Below, in pieces: positions 36,135-48,810 of a stretch of 64,000 nucleotides of DNA. Source of the stretch: Zea mays. Lineage: Eukaryota; Streptophyta; Magnoliopsida; Poales; Poaceae. The stretch's first letter is position 1. Each line of letters opens with the position of its first letter. The DNA lies in contig NC_050097.1 of the NCBI RefSeq assembly GCF_902167145.1, forward strand, positions 114,423,982-114,487,981. The letters are read 5' to 3'. The position numbers and the translations under genes are program-made. The notes beneath the pieces were generated by a model. That model worked only from the letters and a program-made list of their open reading frames with translations. It was not told the origin of the DNA and made no database searches.

Positions 36135-39100
36135 TGTAACGACCAAAATCCTATTCTAAGATTTATAAATATTTCTTTATAAGGTTTAGGGTTAAAAAGT
36201 ATTTTAATATAAGAATCCTCATTTTTAAATGTTATTCAAAAAAAACTAAACGCTTGGAACCATAAACACAAGGAAGAATTTTATCTATTTATTATTCTCT
36301 TTATGAACTACATACAAAAGCACTCTTTAAAAAAATATAATAACTTATGGGAAAAATATTGTGTGGGTTGCATAATTGGATCATTTTTTATTTGCATGAA
36401 TAAATGAATAAATTAATTATTATAAATTATACCTACATCATGTTGGGTTTGTTTGTGCATCTAACTTAAAAATTTGAAATTTAAACCTGGATTTGAATTG
36501 AAATAGAAAACAGGAAATAAAATAGAAAATAAAACAAAAAAGGAAAAAGAAAAGCTCACAGGACACCTCCTGTCCCGGCCCAACACCTCTGCGCACGCCA
36601 GCCCACTTTCCCCCTCCCCTTCTCTTTTTCCACCGTGACGCTGGCGCATGGGCCCCTATTGTCGGTCTCCACCCACGCGCACCCAGGTGCCACTTCCTGG
36701 TGGGTCCCACAGGTCAGGGCGGGTCTTCTTCTCCCCCAACTAACATTCCGCCATCCCCGTGGTTAGCTCCGCAAATCCCCTATCGAGCTTCGCATCTTCC
36801 CCTAGACGTGGATTCGACTTGGCCCTATAAAAACGTTGCGGGTCTTCCCCTTCCTCTTCCCCATTGACGAGAACCCGACCTCGGTGGGAGCTCAGCAGCA
36901 AGAGGGGGGGCGAGTGTAAAGACAGCCGCCACCATTGATTCGTGGAGAACAAACTGCTTGGCCTCGATTTGGGGCCAGGGCACTGCGCGGTGTCACGTGG
37001 AAGTTTCCATGGAGATCTGGTACGGGGCCGACGCCTAGTGGATCAGCAATTTGTCACCGGAGTTTCTCGGGGCCGTGGTGTCGCCCCTCGTCGTGGGCGG
37101 TGTTGTCTGCGCCTCCAACCGCCAATGAGTAGCTACCTTACTTGTTCTCCATCGTTCCCCCGCCGCGTTGCATCATTTAGGGATTAGCTTGGGGCGCTGG
37201 GTCGCTGATTCCGGGGGTGTTCGCCGGAGTTACTCACCGTGGGGCTGGGCGGCGCTGCCGCGGTCCGGTGCTTGAGGCGGGAGATAGGAGAAGTGGGGGA
37301 TCTGTTGGATGGCTCATCGACGGATGGGATTAGACGTAAGGGCAATTAGAGCGTGTCCATTGGATCGGGTTTTGATGGATATGATCGCGACGGGCGTAAA
37401 TAAAATCCTGGCCATTGATCTGTATGTGGACGAATCCGGTAGCGTCTCGGTGTGGGTGATCCAGAACCGTCGGATGAAGATCTGACATGTCGCTGCACGT
37501 ATCGGTTAGATTCTAATCCGAGCCGTGCGAGTCTTATCCAACGGCCCTGGATTCTTGATACCCCTTCGGCCAACACTTTTTGCATAAGAACCCTCGCGAT
37601 TTTCTTAAACCAACCTGCAGTCCACACTGCGGGAATACTGAGTCTTGGGAAAATTGTGATTTAGGCCCCTGATCTTTTAAGAAATATTGTGCCCAGTCCA
37701 GAACACTTAGGATATTCAGAAATTAATAAAGAAATAGGTTTTTAGTATGAAAATAATTCCATAAACTTGTATAATTCATAGTTAATTCATTTTAGCTCCA
37801 AATTGAGTCATTCCATTTTAAATAATTTTATATTAACATTGTCTATCAACTAGTAACACTGTTTAGCTATGAAACTTGAATTAAAAATTTTCATTTGGAT
37901 TAACCTATTCTAAGCGTTAAATAACTTCAGAATTTCATAGCTTAATAATCGTAGCTCCGAGTTTAGTGATTTTTGTTCCTATGATCTCGTTACACAACGT
38001 AGAATATTATTATGCAGTTTATTCTTATGTTTGGTGTGATGTTAATTTTTCGTATACCATGTATGTTTGTATTGCTACGACTAGCGCGAGGTTACGAGTC
38101 ACCTGAAGATCATCCTGGTACCTGGAATCTCAAGTCCCAGGCAAGTTGTGCCCTTGATCACCTCTTTTACCCAGTCATGTTCTTATTAATCATAATGATC
38201 TGCATAGGTTAATTTTGATGGGACCCAACAGGTTATCCTAGTTTGACTATCTTTATACCTTGATTACCACTGAACTTTTTGGGTAGTACATGCTATTGCT
38301 TTAGTGGTTTTGGGTATAGAGATATTCACTACTCATGATTACACTTTTTATTATCTGTTCATTATTTACTGTTCATGATAAGATCATTATGTTAATGGGA
38401 ACATGGAGAACCACCCGGGAAAACAGTGCTACCACAAGGGTTTAATGGGACGCCCTTGGCTGATTAACTAGGAAAGCTAGTGGATGACTACCTTACCCGA
38501 AAGGGGCAAGGGCAGTAGGGGAGTTATCAGTGTAGGGAGGTCCTTGGTTGATTTTGCTGCGATGGCCGTCAGTCGAGGGATTCCTACACTGGAGCTTCCT
38601 ATAAACTGTAGCGGGTTTTCTGAAGCTAGTGGAACTTTGTAAAGGCCTCGTAGTGTTACCCTGCCTCGCCTCCTCGGTAGAGGTGTATGGGATTGGCCGT
38701 CTCTTGGCAGATGGGTAACATGACTTGTGGGTAAAGATGTGCAACCTCTGCAGAGTGTAAAACTGGTATACTAGTCGTGCTCACGGTCATGAGCAGCTCG
38801 GACACTCACATGATTAAATTATGGAACTTAAATTCAATTTGTCATATGCATTGCATTGCAGGTGATGTTGTTACTTTTGTTCTACTACTTAATTGGGTTG
38901 GTATTTACTTATACTTAGTAACTGCTAATAAAATTTTGACCAAGTTTAAAAGCAATGCTCAGCTCTAACCATCCTGTTTGGTAAGCCTTACACTTCACAT
39001 GATCTCCCACCTTTGGCGAGTTCATGCACATTATTCCCCACGACTTGTTGAGCTATGAACGTATGTGAGCTCACTCTTGCTGTCTCACACCCCCACAGGT

Positions 39101-39376
39101 CAAGAACAGGTACCGCAGGATGAGGCGCATGGAGGATGCTGCGACGTGTTCGTGAGAGGTCTAGGTCGTCGTCTCCCAGTCAACTTTGGGTTGCTGGACC
39201 GTTGTCTCCTTATAATGTAATTATTTATTAATTTTGTATAGAACTCCTGTTATATAGTAAAGATGTGACATTCGATCCTGTGCCATGATTCATCATATGT
39301 GTGAGACTTGGTCCTAGCACACCTGGTGATTATGTTCGCGCCCGGGTCTTGGTGCCCCTAAAATCCGGGTGTGACA
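36135..39376 (+). mobile_element. solo LTR related to family C (TSD CCGGC/CCAGC)
   Basis: It is 3242 bp, TGTAACGACC to CCGGGTGTGACA. The flanks are CCGGC (36130-36134) and CCAGC (39377-39381). The uninterrupted 5' LTR of family A has CTGCCGGCCCACTCG at this place, which confirms the target and shows one G-to-A change in the right copy. Its last ~150 bp match the inverted start of the family C LTR (CACCTGG..., GGTCTTGGTGCCCC). Confidence 0.93.
36825..36832 (+). promoter_or_regulatory. TATA box in the solo LTR
   Basis: GCCCTATAAAAACG is followed by a CT-rich initiator-like stretch (TCTTCCCCTTCC), typical of an LTR promoter about 690 bp into the LTR. Confidence 0.5.
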
Positions 39377-42056
39377 CCAGCCCACTCGATGCCCAGCGCT
39401 CGTGCCTTGTGGCCACTAACGGGCGGACCCCGCACTGTCAGTCGTCATCCCCGAACGGAACTCCGCAACAATCTCCATGATCACGAGGCGTCCGGGCCAA
39501 TGTGATCGTGCTCCCTCCCCTCCGATCTGTGCATTACTCCACTATAAAGACCGGGTCTGGCACGACCTTGGCTAGCTAATACGCCAGACGCCAGGGTCTT
39601 CAGTGAGGTTGGCCGTCGCCGTGTGAGGGAGCGATCTGGGCAGTGGCGCCATTGCCGCCGTGATGAATTGACGCCGCATCCACTCTCCGCTCTGCCTCCC
39701 TCGCCGGTAATCCCCCTACTAGCTTCGGTATCTTTCGGGGTTGGTAGAAGTTCATACCACGCCTGAATTAGATTCTTGGAACCTTGGGAATTGCTCGCCG
39801 GTGTTGGACTTTTTCGTGGAATCGCCCCTTCACGTGGCCGGGTATCCCCACTGCGTCTCGCGGCGAGCGAATTCCTCCGTGGCGCTCCTAATCGTATTCG
39901 CATCGTTTTGCGCTAACTAGGGCAATGGTTTGTCACCGGGAAAATGGGGAATGTGGGTCTCCGGCGTGGCGCGCCGCCATGTGTGGGCAACGCCGCTGTG
40001 CTGCTTCAGCTGAAGGATGACGACAGCTGCTAGTCGTAGATTAGCCTGTGTGTGGTTGAGATTAGATCCTAGCTACCGGTTCGTCCAAGTCGATCTGCGG
40101 CGTTCGTTTCGGATCTGGCGAGCACGATTCGATCTGGTTATTTTAAATCTGAATCACCCATCAGGGATCCGAGGGCCAGGGTTTCTTGGTGGATCCATCT
40201 AATCTACACCATCGATTGACCATCCTGCGGTCCAGATCCCATAATACCCTTTCACCGAGCCAGCTTTGCTAAAGAGCCCCTCTAAAATCCTGAAAATAAC
40301 ATGTCATCCCTCACTACTGGGTTCTAAATCTAGGGTTTAATTGCGTCGTAGCCCCTGCACTCCCCGGAAATTGATGCGTAGTCCAGAAACTTGTAAATTG
40401 GTTAAATAATTATGGAAATGGATTTTTAATACAAAAATAATTGCTAGAACTTGTATAAATCATAGAAAATTCATATGAACTCCAAATTGACCCATTCCAA
40501 TTTCTATAATTTTGTAATATTATTGTTTATAATTTAGTACCACTGTTTTGACATGAAAGTTAAAATAAAATTTATATCCTATTTATTCTTGTACAAAACA
40601 CATAAAACCTTCAGAAATTCATAACTTAAAATCTATAACTCCAAAATTAATGATTCCTACTCCTAGGATCTTATTTTACTATGTAGATTATTATTAAGTA
40701 TTTTGTTTACATGTTTGGTGTGATGTTAATTTTCTCTATATACTGTGCTTGTTTGTATTGTGGCGAATAGAAGAGCCAGTGGCTGAGGATCTCGGAGTTC
40801 AGCAGATAGAAGTTGTTGAGCAGGAGCTCATTGAAGGCAAGTTGTGCCCTTGAGCACCTTCATTTACCCAATAATGTTCTTTATAATCATTTATTCATGC
40901 ATATGCTTAGTTTTGATGGGACCCAATAGGTCACCCTAGTCTGTTTATCCTTTTTACCTTGTTTACCCCTGAATCATTTGGGTAGTTTACTATTGCTTTA
41001 TTGGTTTTGGGTTAATATTTCATTATATCCATGTTCCAATTATTCTGTTATTTTATTTATATTCATGTCAAGATCATTATCTTTAATTGGAACATGGAGC
41101 TTAACTCGAGAAACACGTGCCACCACAAGGGTGGAATGGGACGCCCTTGGCTGACTAATTAGGAAAGCTAGTGGAAGACTACCTTACCCGAAAGGGCAAG
41201 GGCAGTAAGGGAGTTGCATGCAGGGAGGTTCTCGGGTTGATTTTGCTGCGATGGCGGTTAGACGGGGGATTCTTGCAAGTGCTCTTATCATATACTGTAG
41301 CGGGTTTTTGGAAGCTAGTGGAACTTTGTAAAGGCATCATAGTGGATCCCTAGGCATTCACATCGGTATTGTCTAAAGGCCTTGAAAAACCTTGGCGACA
41401 TGGGATACACGACTTGTGGGTATAGGTTACAACCTCTGCAGAGTGTAAAACTGGTATACTAGCCGAGCTCACGGTCAAGAGCAGCTCAGGACTCTCGCAT
41501 GATTAAACTATGAAACTAAATTCAATTTGTCATATGCATTGCATGAGATTATTTATTAAATTTGTTCTATTATTTATTATGGTTTGGTATTTACTTACAT
41601 TTAGTAATTGCTAATAAAATTTGACCAACTTATTAAAAGCAATGCTCAGCTTTAACCTCCATTGTTGATCTGCCTTACACATCACATGAACTCCCACCTT
41701 TTGTGAGTTCATGCCATATTATTCCCCACAACTTGTTGAGCGATGAACATGTGTGAGCTCACCCTTGCTGTCTCACACCCCGACAGGAGAAGAACATGTA
41801 GTTCAAGAGGAGCCACACAACGAGGAGTTTGATCTGATCTAGGTGGCATCTCCCAGTTGACTTTATGGCGCCAAGGATGGACCTTAGTTCGTTTTATATT
41901 TATCTTTTATTTTGTAAGACTTCCGCAATGTAATAATTACTCTGATGTTTTTGTGACATTTATCTCTATACACTCTGTTATTATATATGTTGTCTTCTTT
42001 GGCGCATGTATGAGATGCACCCGACTTTGTTCCTTAAATCCGGGTGTGACATTCTC

Positions 42057-44932
42057 CCCCACGTCTCCCACTCCTCCCCTAGGCAATTGCCACCTCCCCT
42101 TCTCATTTCCTAGACATCACGCTTTCTCCTCACGCACGCCCCTCTTGTCTTCAATCTCCAGCAACTCCCTTGTTCTCTGGTGGTCGGTGCCCTGCACGGC
42201 TTCCCCCTCCCTACACCCTCTCGGCGCCTAGGCCCTCCTACATCCCCTCCGCTCGACACCCTCCCCTTCCCTGGCGTCCTTCCGTTCCTCCAAGCCAGCG
42301 CTCCTCTTTCCCTCTGGCCATGAAGCAGCCAGCCACCGCCATGGGAACTCATCTCCCTCGAGCTTGGCTCCCCTTTACCTTCACCAGTTTCGTCTGTTTC
42401 ATCCAGTCTCCATCGACCTCGGCCTCTATCGAGCTCCGGTCAATGGCGCCCATCTTCTTCCCCATTCGCGAGACCCTGCTCCTCTGCACCTGTGCACCAA
42501 TTCCAGGGATGTGTCGTTCCTTTCCTCATCCATGGTGCCCCCATGCCATTTCCCCACCTCCGGCGGTTGTTGTATCCGCGACTAACCGGTAGCAGGGATG
42601 CTAGCTAGGGACACCAACAGCCAACACAGGAAGCTCTCCAGCAGGGCGCCCCTTCCTAGCCAACCCCCTGCGACGCACGACTCCTGCTCGCCCTGTTGAT
42701 GCTCGACATAATGCCTAGGAGGAGCGTTGCATTGCATACAACCAGCGTTTCATCCAAGTGGCCCATCTTCCGCAACCAAGGTCCCTCGTCATGCCCACTG
42801 CAAATCGCGCACCTTGCTGTCCCGAGCCTTGTCCTTGCTATTCCTTGCTAAGTGCTCACCAATTCGTGCCTCGGCGCTTGCGCTTGAGCCTTCCTACGCG
42901 TGCAGCTGTCTCCACACTAGGATGCCATCGGGTGTTTGGTGAAACGCCCAAACCATGCACACTTGTCATTCTCGCTTTGGGTTCCATCGTCGTTGCGCGT
43001 TGTTCACATCGACATGTAGCCCAACACTCCTTTGTTCTTTTGCACCGAGCTCCCTCTTGTCGTCATTCCCACGACCATTCCACCTTGTTGTGTGTTCGTC
43101 ATTTCTCACGCCCTCGCCGCATGATCTGTGCTAAGCGAGCATGCAGTCAGAGACCCTCGTCGCAGAAGAAAGAAGATGAGAAATGCCCATAGCCACACTT
43201 GATCCGGTCCTTTTGGGATCTGTTGTGGTCATGCTTCTTGTGACCTTTTGTGTGGCCACTTCATGACCAGTAGGATGCGCCACAACACCGGTGATCCGCG
43301 ATTAATTAGTTATTCCATACCTTTTGCTTTAATTACTCGTTTCAATCTGTTCTAGTTGCATTGGATTTGCAACGACGTTGTCCACATGTTAGTAATATTA
43401 TTCGGTTGCAACACATGTTTTCGTTAATTAGGTAGTGAATCTGAGGTTTATTTGAACGTCATTTTAATTAAAACTAAGGCATAGTTTTAAATGGTGATTT
43501 TATAGATGCAAATTATCGTGGTTAGTGCCGACTCAGATGTTTTCAACTAATATTTGTTTAATGTAAATGTGATGCCTGTTTAGCTTTTCTCGCATATCGC
43601 GCACGTCGTTCTCGCGTGTCGCACATGCTATTTCGTGTGTCAATCGCGCGCTATTTGCGCGTCGCCATTGTTCGTTCGTGCCGCGCGTCTGGCACGCGTG
43701 TTGTTGCGTGTTGTTCGCGCGCATCGTCACACGTCATTTGCTCATGGTCACACGTGGTCGTGCGCACTTTTCGTGTGCTCCTTCGCACGTGACGCCTGCG
43801 CTGTTCCCACGTGTGGCACTCATTGTCGTCGTGTCGCATGTTTTAGATGAATAATTAATTATTGGTTTGTTCGAGGGTTAATAAAACAACAACTTAATTA
43901 GAACGGGTCTATAGTTTTAACTCGTGCTTTTATAAATATAAATGTTAATTAACTTGATTAATACCAGTTTAAATAGTTTTAATTAATTATTTGTTTGTTG
44001 TTGTTCGCGCACGGCATCGTTTGCTCGTCATCGTGTTGTTCACGCATGTAGTCGCGTTGACTCGCGCGTATCACTCGCTGTCGTACGCCTTGTTTCGCGT
44101 GCCGTCCGCGCGCTATTCTATACAGTGTCGCGTGTCGTCACACGTCGTGTGCGTACGTCGCGTGTGCCATTTACACGTGTCGCTTGCCTTGCCGCACGTC
44201 GTTAGCGCGTATCCCGCGTGTCGATCACGTGGGTCGCGCGGCATCTGCGTGTGATAATAAATTGTTTTTGGTTTTAAACACTCATGTTAATAACGTTAAT
44301 TCATCAGGTCACATATTTTTTAGATATTTAACTTAAGGTTTGCTCGACTAATATCTATTAGATTAATATTCCAATTAGATTAAATGTGTTGTGTTCAACT
44401 TGCGCTTTTATAACAAACATTAACATGGCTAATATTAACTTAACTACGTTTTATTTATTTAATATTTGTTTTATATAAACGTGTCACCTATTTAGTTTTT
44501 CTCGCCTGTCGCGCGTGCTGTTCCGCACGTGGTGGCGTGCTGGATCGGGCATCGTTCGCGCCGGTCACGCGCACTGTTTTCATGCGTCGTTAGCGTGCTA
44601 TGTCGCGTGTGTCCGCACGTTGGTGGCACGCTGTTGTGCTATTTCACGTGTCGTAAATTCGTCTCACTTAGAATTTCTCGTTTTAATTAAATTACTTATT
44701 TAACAAACATTTGTTAGTGTAGAAGATTAATCGAACTAAATGATAGGTATTATTTATATTTGATAATGTTGAATTAAATGTTATAGTTAATATTTGTTTA
44801 GCGTAAACCCATTAACTCCTTGACCGTAATTTCGAGTACGACGTTTCTTTTCCTCGTGTAACCGTAGAAGAAAGCTCTATTTTATACTGCACATTTTTAT
44901 AACATTTTATCTTGTATGGTGTAATGTTCTTA

Positions 44933-44994
<62 letters not shown>

Positions 44995-46451
44995 TGTTTG
45001 CTTGTGCCTGTTCGTCTTCGCTTCGCGATGCGATTAGATCCGATTCGTTTCCGAGCTTCGAAGAAATCGACGGTCAAGCGTTGGCTACGAAGTGGTCAGG
45101 TTCTTCGAGTTCTACAAAGTTGAAGACCATGAGCATCTGTTTGGTGAAGGCAAGTGTCCTCTGACCCATTATGTCCTACCTACTTATAATTCATTGTCCC
45201 GCATTACTTAATTGAAACCTAAGGATTGACTAGCTATGTATTTACCTTATCCTTGTTTACCTTTTTGGGTTATTATGGTTATCTTTATGCTATTGCTTTA
45301 CCTTAATCAACGAACATGATGTGAACATATATGATACGATGATGTTATCTCGATGATGATCTTGTGATACTTTAGGGGACTCAGACTGTTTCCTGAGTAC
45401 CTCTTCGTAAGGACCTATTCGTTGAGTAACCACCTAGGATAACAGTACAACCATGAGGGTGGAATGGGACACCCTTAGCTGATTAATTAGAGGAACTTGA
45501 TGTGTAGTTGGGTTCATCGTAGGGCCGTCAATGGGGTCCGGGCACAGTACTTGCTCTGCCGAGGCTAGTTGTCGAGGTTCTTTCTATTTGGTTTTGTTAG
45601 TCACCCTTCCTGTGGGGAGAAGTATTGTGTTTATAAAACTAGAGAAACCTAACATGCGGCTATGATCTCTAGGAATATTTGTAAAGGCTATGTAGTGAAG
45701 CCATGCCTACTCACCTTGGTAGTGTTTGAGGGTTTGATCGAGCCGAGGCAAAAAGGGATCACGACTCGTGGGTAAAGTGTCTGACCTCTATAGAGGAGTG
45801 AAACTGATATATCAGTGTGCTCACGGTTAAGAGTGGCCTTGGAATCCTCTTTGATTAGAGATATAGATGACCTGAGATACCATGGTTCCATTAATGGTTT
45901 TGGTTCGATGATGATAATGATGTTCCTCGATGAGGAAATGGTTCACGGGTTGGTTATTGCTAAAACTTAGCTTCCACTAATAATAAATACCTGACCAACT
46001 AAAAGCAACTGCTTTGAGCTTAACTCCACACAAAGCTAGTCCACCTCAGCCAAATGGGACATTTGCTGAGTATGTTGATGTGTACTCACCCTTGCTTTCA
46101 CAAAATACCAGGTTGCCTTTGGTGCAACCTATGCTCAGGTAAAGAAGAAGAAAGCATCGAGGCGGATCTCCAGGAGTTCTAGGACTTCGACGAGTTCGAG
46201 GATTAGGCTAGCGACCTCCCACAGTCAGCTGCCTGTGGTGGGTTTATTTACGTTGGCTACATTTCGATTATGTGTACTTTGATTTATATTATGTAAATGA
46301 CTCTAGTCTTAAATATCATTACTTATTCTTTATTGTTATTCGAAGCATTGTGCTATGATGAGTCATTTATGTAATCGCTGTGTACATGTATTTCTGATCC
46401 TGACACGTACATGGTTCACATTCGATTTACCTTCTAAAACCGAGTGTGACA
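42057..46451 (+). repeat. right piece of the family B solo LTR
   Basis: It starts with a C-rich pyrimidine stretch. Three blocks dense in CG words follow (GCGCACGTCG, GTCGCGTGTC) at about 43,585-43,850, 43,995-44,265 and 44,500-44,660, separated by TAATTAA-rich spacers. They are diverged forms of the palindromic minisatellite in the family B LTRs. After the (AT)n run comes the module with GGGACACCCTTAGCTGATTA shared with other families. No gene is supported; the open frames here are CG-repeat artefacts. Confidence 0.8.
44936..44991. repeat. (AT)n microsatellite, about 28 units
   Basis: There is an uninterrupted AT run within the solo LTR. It is likely to vary in length between accessions. 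Confidence 0.95.
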
Positions 46452-46456
46452 TAAGG

Positions 46457-47423
46457 ACATGACTTACAACCAATGAGGTAACATCTATAGTAATGTGGTG
46501 TAAGACATAAGGCTCAAGATCAAGCTCGAGAAGTGAACAGGGTCACTAGAAGGAGGAGTAGCGTCAAAACCAGAACTAGAAGCAGTCCAAAAGAGCTAAG
46601 TTCACTTTGACCTTTAGTTTGGGTTGTTCCTATGTTTGGATATGTTCTATGTGACCTTTGCAAGGTGTTGGAACTTATGTGTATTAATCTAGATCAAGTT
46701 AAGTTGACTTGATGGTTTTGAAGCTCTGTCTAAAAGTAGATCAGAAATCCTAGAGTAAAGAGGTATGATCCCAAGACTTAGTCAATTGTTTTAGTGGCTA
46801 ACTGTGTGTCTAAGTGCTAGGGATCATCCCAAAAGAATACAAATTGGAGTAAAGAAGTTGCACCAGTCTGGGGGCACCGGACTGTCCGGTGGCCAGGCTG
46901 GCGCTCGGTGAACAGGCCACTCTCGGGAAGCAGTTGGGGGGCGCTGCGGCTATAAATCATCGGACTGTCTGGTGTCCACTGGACTGTCCGGTGCGCCAGC
47001 CGCGCGCCTGACCAACGGTCGGCCGCACAGTCAGCGTCGGCGACGTCAGCCAAGCCAACGGTCATCAAGCCACACCGGACTGTCCGGTGTGCATCGGACA
47101 GTCTGGGTAACGGTCGGATCCAACGGTCGACTAACGTGGCAAGCACCGGACTGTGAACAGTGCCCTATTCGGTGCGCACTAGACTGTCCGGTGCGCCCAT
47201 TGACAGAAAGCTGCTCCTTTCTGTCCAACGACTAGAAATGGGGTTGGGGCCATTTCGAGGGGAAGACTTCCAAGTGCAACAACACTTTGTAGACTCATTG
47301 CAAATCATTTTGTTCTCCCTCTATTGTGTATTTCTCTCTAGTTTGTGTATAGGCGCACTTATAAGCCTTTAGAGAGAGGGGAAGTGCTGTTGAGAGCAAG
47401 ATCAAGATCTTGAACACTATAAC
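46457..47423 (+). repeat. older LTR remnant continued (outermost layer)
   Basis: It continues the LTR begun at 18,107. It contains at least four copies of the 17-bp palindrome CACCGGACTGTCCGGTG or close variants (46,875-47,195) and a TATA-like GGCTATAAATCATC near 46,950. It is cut at 47,423 by a second TGAAAG-type LTR. Confidence 0.55.
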
Positions 47424-48510
47424 TGAAAGGGAAATAGGGGTTAAACCTTTTCCTAAATGATTTTGGTGGTTGAATGCCCAACACAAATAATTAGACTAAC
47501 TAGTTTGCTCTAGATTATATATTCTACAGGTGCTAAAAGTTCAACACAAACCAATAAAAAGATCAAAGTTAGGGTTCAAAAGAAAGGAGCAAAAGAAACC
47601 GAAGAGTACCCTGGTCTGGCGCACCGGACAGTGTCCGGTGCACCAGGGGCGATCGACACCAACTCTTCTCCTTCGGGTTTTTGAGGTCGCGCTCCGCTAT
47701 AATTCACCGGACCGTCCAGTGTGCCACCAGACTGTCCGGTGCACCAGCGGAGCAACGGCTCGCCAGCACAACGGTCGACTCCAACGGTCGTCTGACAACG
47801 CACAGTGCGCGGACAGTTCGCGCAGAGTCAGAGCAGCCGCCAGAAGGCGCACCGGACAGTGAAGAGTACCTGTCCGGTGCGGCACCGGACTGTCCGGTGC
47901 GCCCATCGACAGCAGCCTGCCCCAACAGTTGAATTGGTGGTTGGGGGCTATAAATACCCCAACCACCTCCACTCCAACCATCCAAGCATTCACTACTCCT
48001 CATTGAACACAAGAGCAAAATACAACACTCCAAGACACAAATCAAAGCCTCCGATCCAATCAAAGTCCACAATTCAACTCTAGTATTTTAGGACTCGTGA
48101 GAGGATCATCTTGTGTTCTTTGTTGCTTGGTTGGCTTTCTTCTTTCTCTCATTCTTACTCTCAAAGCCTTGTAAGCGAAGCAAGAGACACCAACTGTGTG
48201 GTGGTCCTTGCGGGGTCTAAGTGACCCGGGAAATCAAGGAAGAAAGCTCACTCGGTCTAGGTGACCGTTTGAGAGAGGGAAAGGGTTGAAAGAGACCCAA
48301 TCTTTGTGACCACCTCAACGGGGACTAGGTTCTTTGGAACCAAACCTCGGTAAAACAAATCATCGTGTCATCCGCTTTATTTCTTGATTGATTTGTTTTC
48401 CCCTCTCTCCCGGACTTGGATTTTATTCTAACGCTAACGCCAGTTTGAAGTGTGCTTAAAGTTTGTAAATTTCAGTTTCCGCCTATCCACCCCCCTCTAG
48501 GCGACTTTCA
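47424..48510 (+). mobile_element. solo LTR of a TGAAAG...CTTTCA family (1087 bp)
   Basis: It starts TGAAAGGGAAATAGGGG and ends CTCTAGGCGACTTTCA, ends that form a short inverted repeat. It holds several CCGGACTGTCCGGTG palindromes (47,618-47,905), a TATA box and a leader with TCACTACTCCTCATTGAACA. Flanks are ATAAC and GTTAC, which match at only three of five bases, so a clean target duplication is not shown. No internal domain or second LTR is adjacent. Confidence 0.65.
47949..47956 (+). promoter_or_regulatory. TATA box of the TGAAAG-type LTR
   Basis: GGGGGCTATAAATACCCC is a strong plant TATA box, with A/C-rich leader sequence 30-60 bp downstream. Confidence 0.6.
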
Positions 48511-48810
48511 GTTACTCTGTCGGAGTGCTGTCAAGAAGGTTGTAAGCAGCCACGACAACATTGTAACAACCATCAGCATATTGGAAGGCTCTATCTGTCA
48601 CATTGACAGATTTGAGCACGTCGGAGGACGGAGTAAGATACTCCAAGCCAAGGTGTGGCTAACTCCAACGAGGACTAGGCAAACATTTCAGGTTTGGCCG
48701 AACCTCGGTATAAATCCATGTGTCCTACGTGCTCTGTGTTGTGTCTCTTGTCTTGTCTCTATTTCTGTTCTTTGTCTCTTGCTTTAGTATGGTGTGCACT
48801 TCATATACTC
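48511..48810. other. unassigned repeat sequence between LTRs
   Basis: It continues after 61,532 across the family B element (shared TACTC target). GAACCTCGGTATAAAT-type phrases resemble the leader of the neighbouring LTR, suggesting a related older element. No coding region. Confidence 0.4.

Larger units (their letters stand above)
18852..42051 (+). mobile_element. family A Ty3/gypsy chromovirus, Tekay/Del type, with two nested insertions (TSD TTCTC)
   Basis: TTCTC is duplicated at 18847-18851 and 42052-42056. The 5' LTR is 18852-22008. A tRNA-Met type primer site is at 22013. Gag-pol occupies 22484-35570, and the polypurine tract abuts the 3' LTR (35608-42051). Removing the two nested insertions leaves about 11.3 kb with LTRs of about 3.2 kb. 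The integrase ends in a chromodomain-like tail, which with the long LTRs places it in the Tekay/Del chromovirus clade. Stops and small deletions in gag-pol make it inactive. Confidence 0.93.
35608..42051 (+). repeat. 3' LTR of family A, interrupted by a solo LTR
   Basis: It starts TGTAATACCC and ends CCGGGTGTGACA, the partner of 18852-22008. Without the insertion and its target duplication it is about 3.2 kb. Differences from the 5' LTR are scattered substitutions and small indels of a few percent by eye, so family A inserted well before family C. Confidence 0.93.
18494..46451 (+). mobile_element. solo LTR of gypsy family B, split by a nested element (TSD TAAGG)
   Basis: The left piece is 18494-18851, starting TGTGACACCCTGAATTTGG. 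The right piece is 42057-46451, ending CCGAGTGTGACA. TAAGG flanks both outer ends (18489-18493 and 46452-46456). Together the pieces are about 4.75 kb and match, in the opposite orientation, the LTRs of the full element at 48,811-61,531 at both ends and in the CG-rich middle. No internal domain, primer site or second LTR is present, so this is a solo LTR. Family A inserted at 18,851/42,052. Confidence 0.85.

Noticed and set aside
43530..44700. several overlapping ORFs in the CG-rich blocks
   Set aside because: They follow from CG-repeat sequence with few stops; opposite strands are equally open and the products are Arg/His/Val low complexity.
44932..45123. 63-codon ORF starting in the (AT)n run
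   Set aside because: Its N-terminus is only the translated microsatellite (Tyr-Ile repeats) in LTR sequence.
47530..48083. ORFs of 83-122 codons across the CCGGACTGTCCGG repeats
   Set aside because: They arise from the palindromic repeats within an LTR and have no protein similarity I can name.
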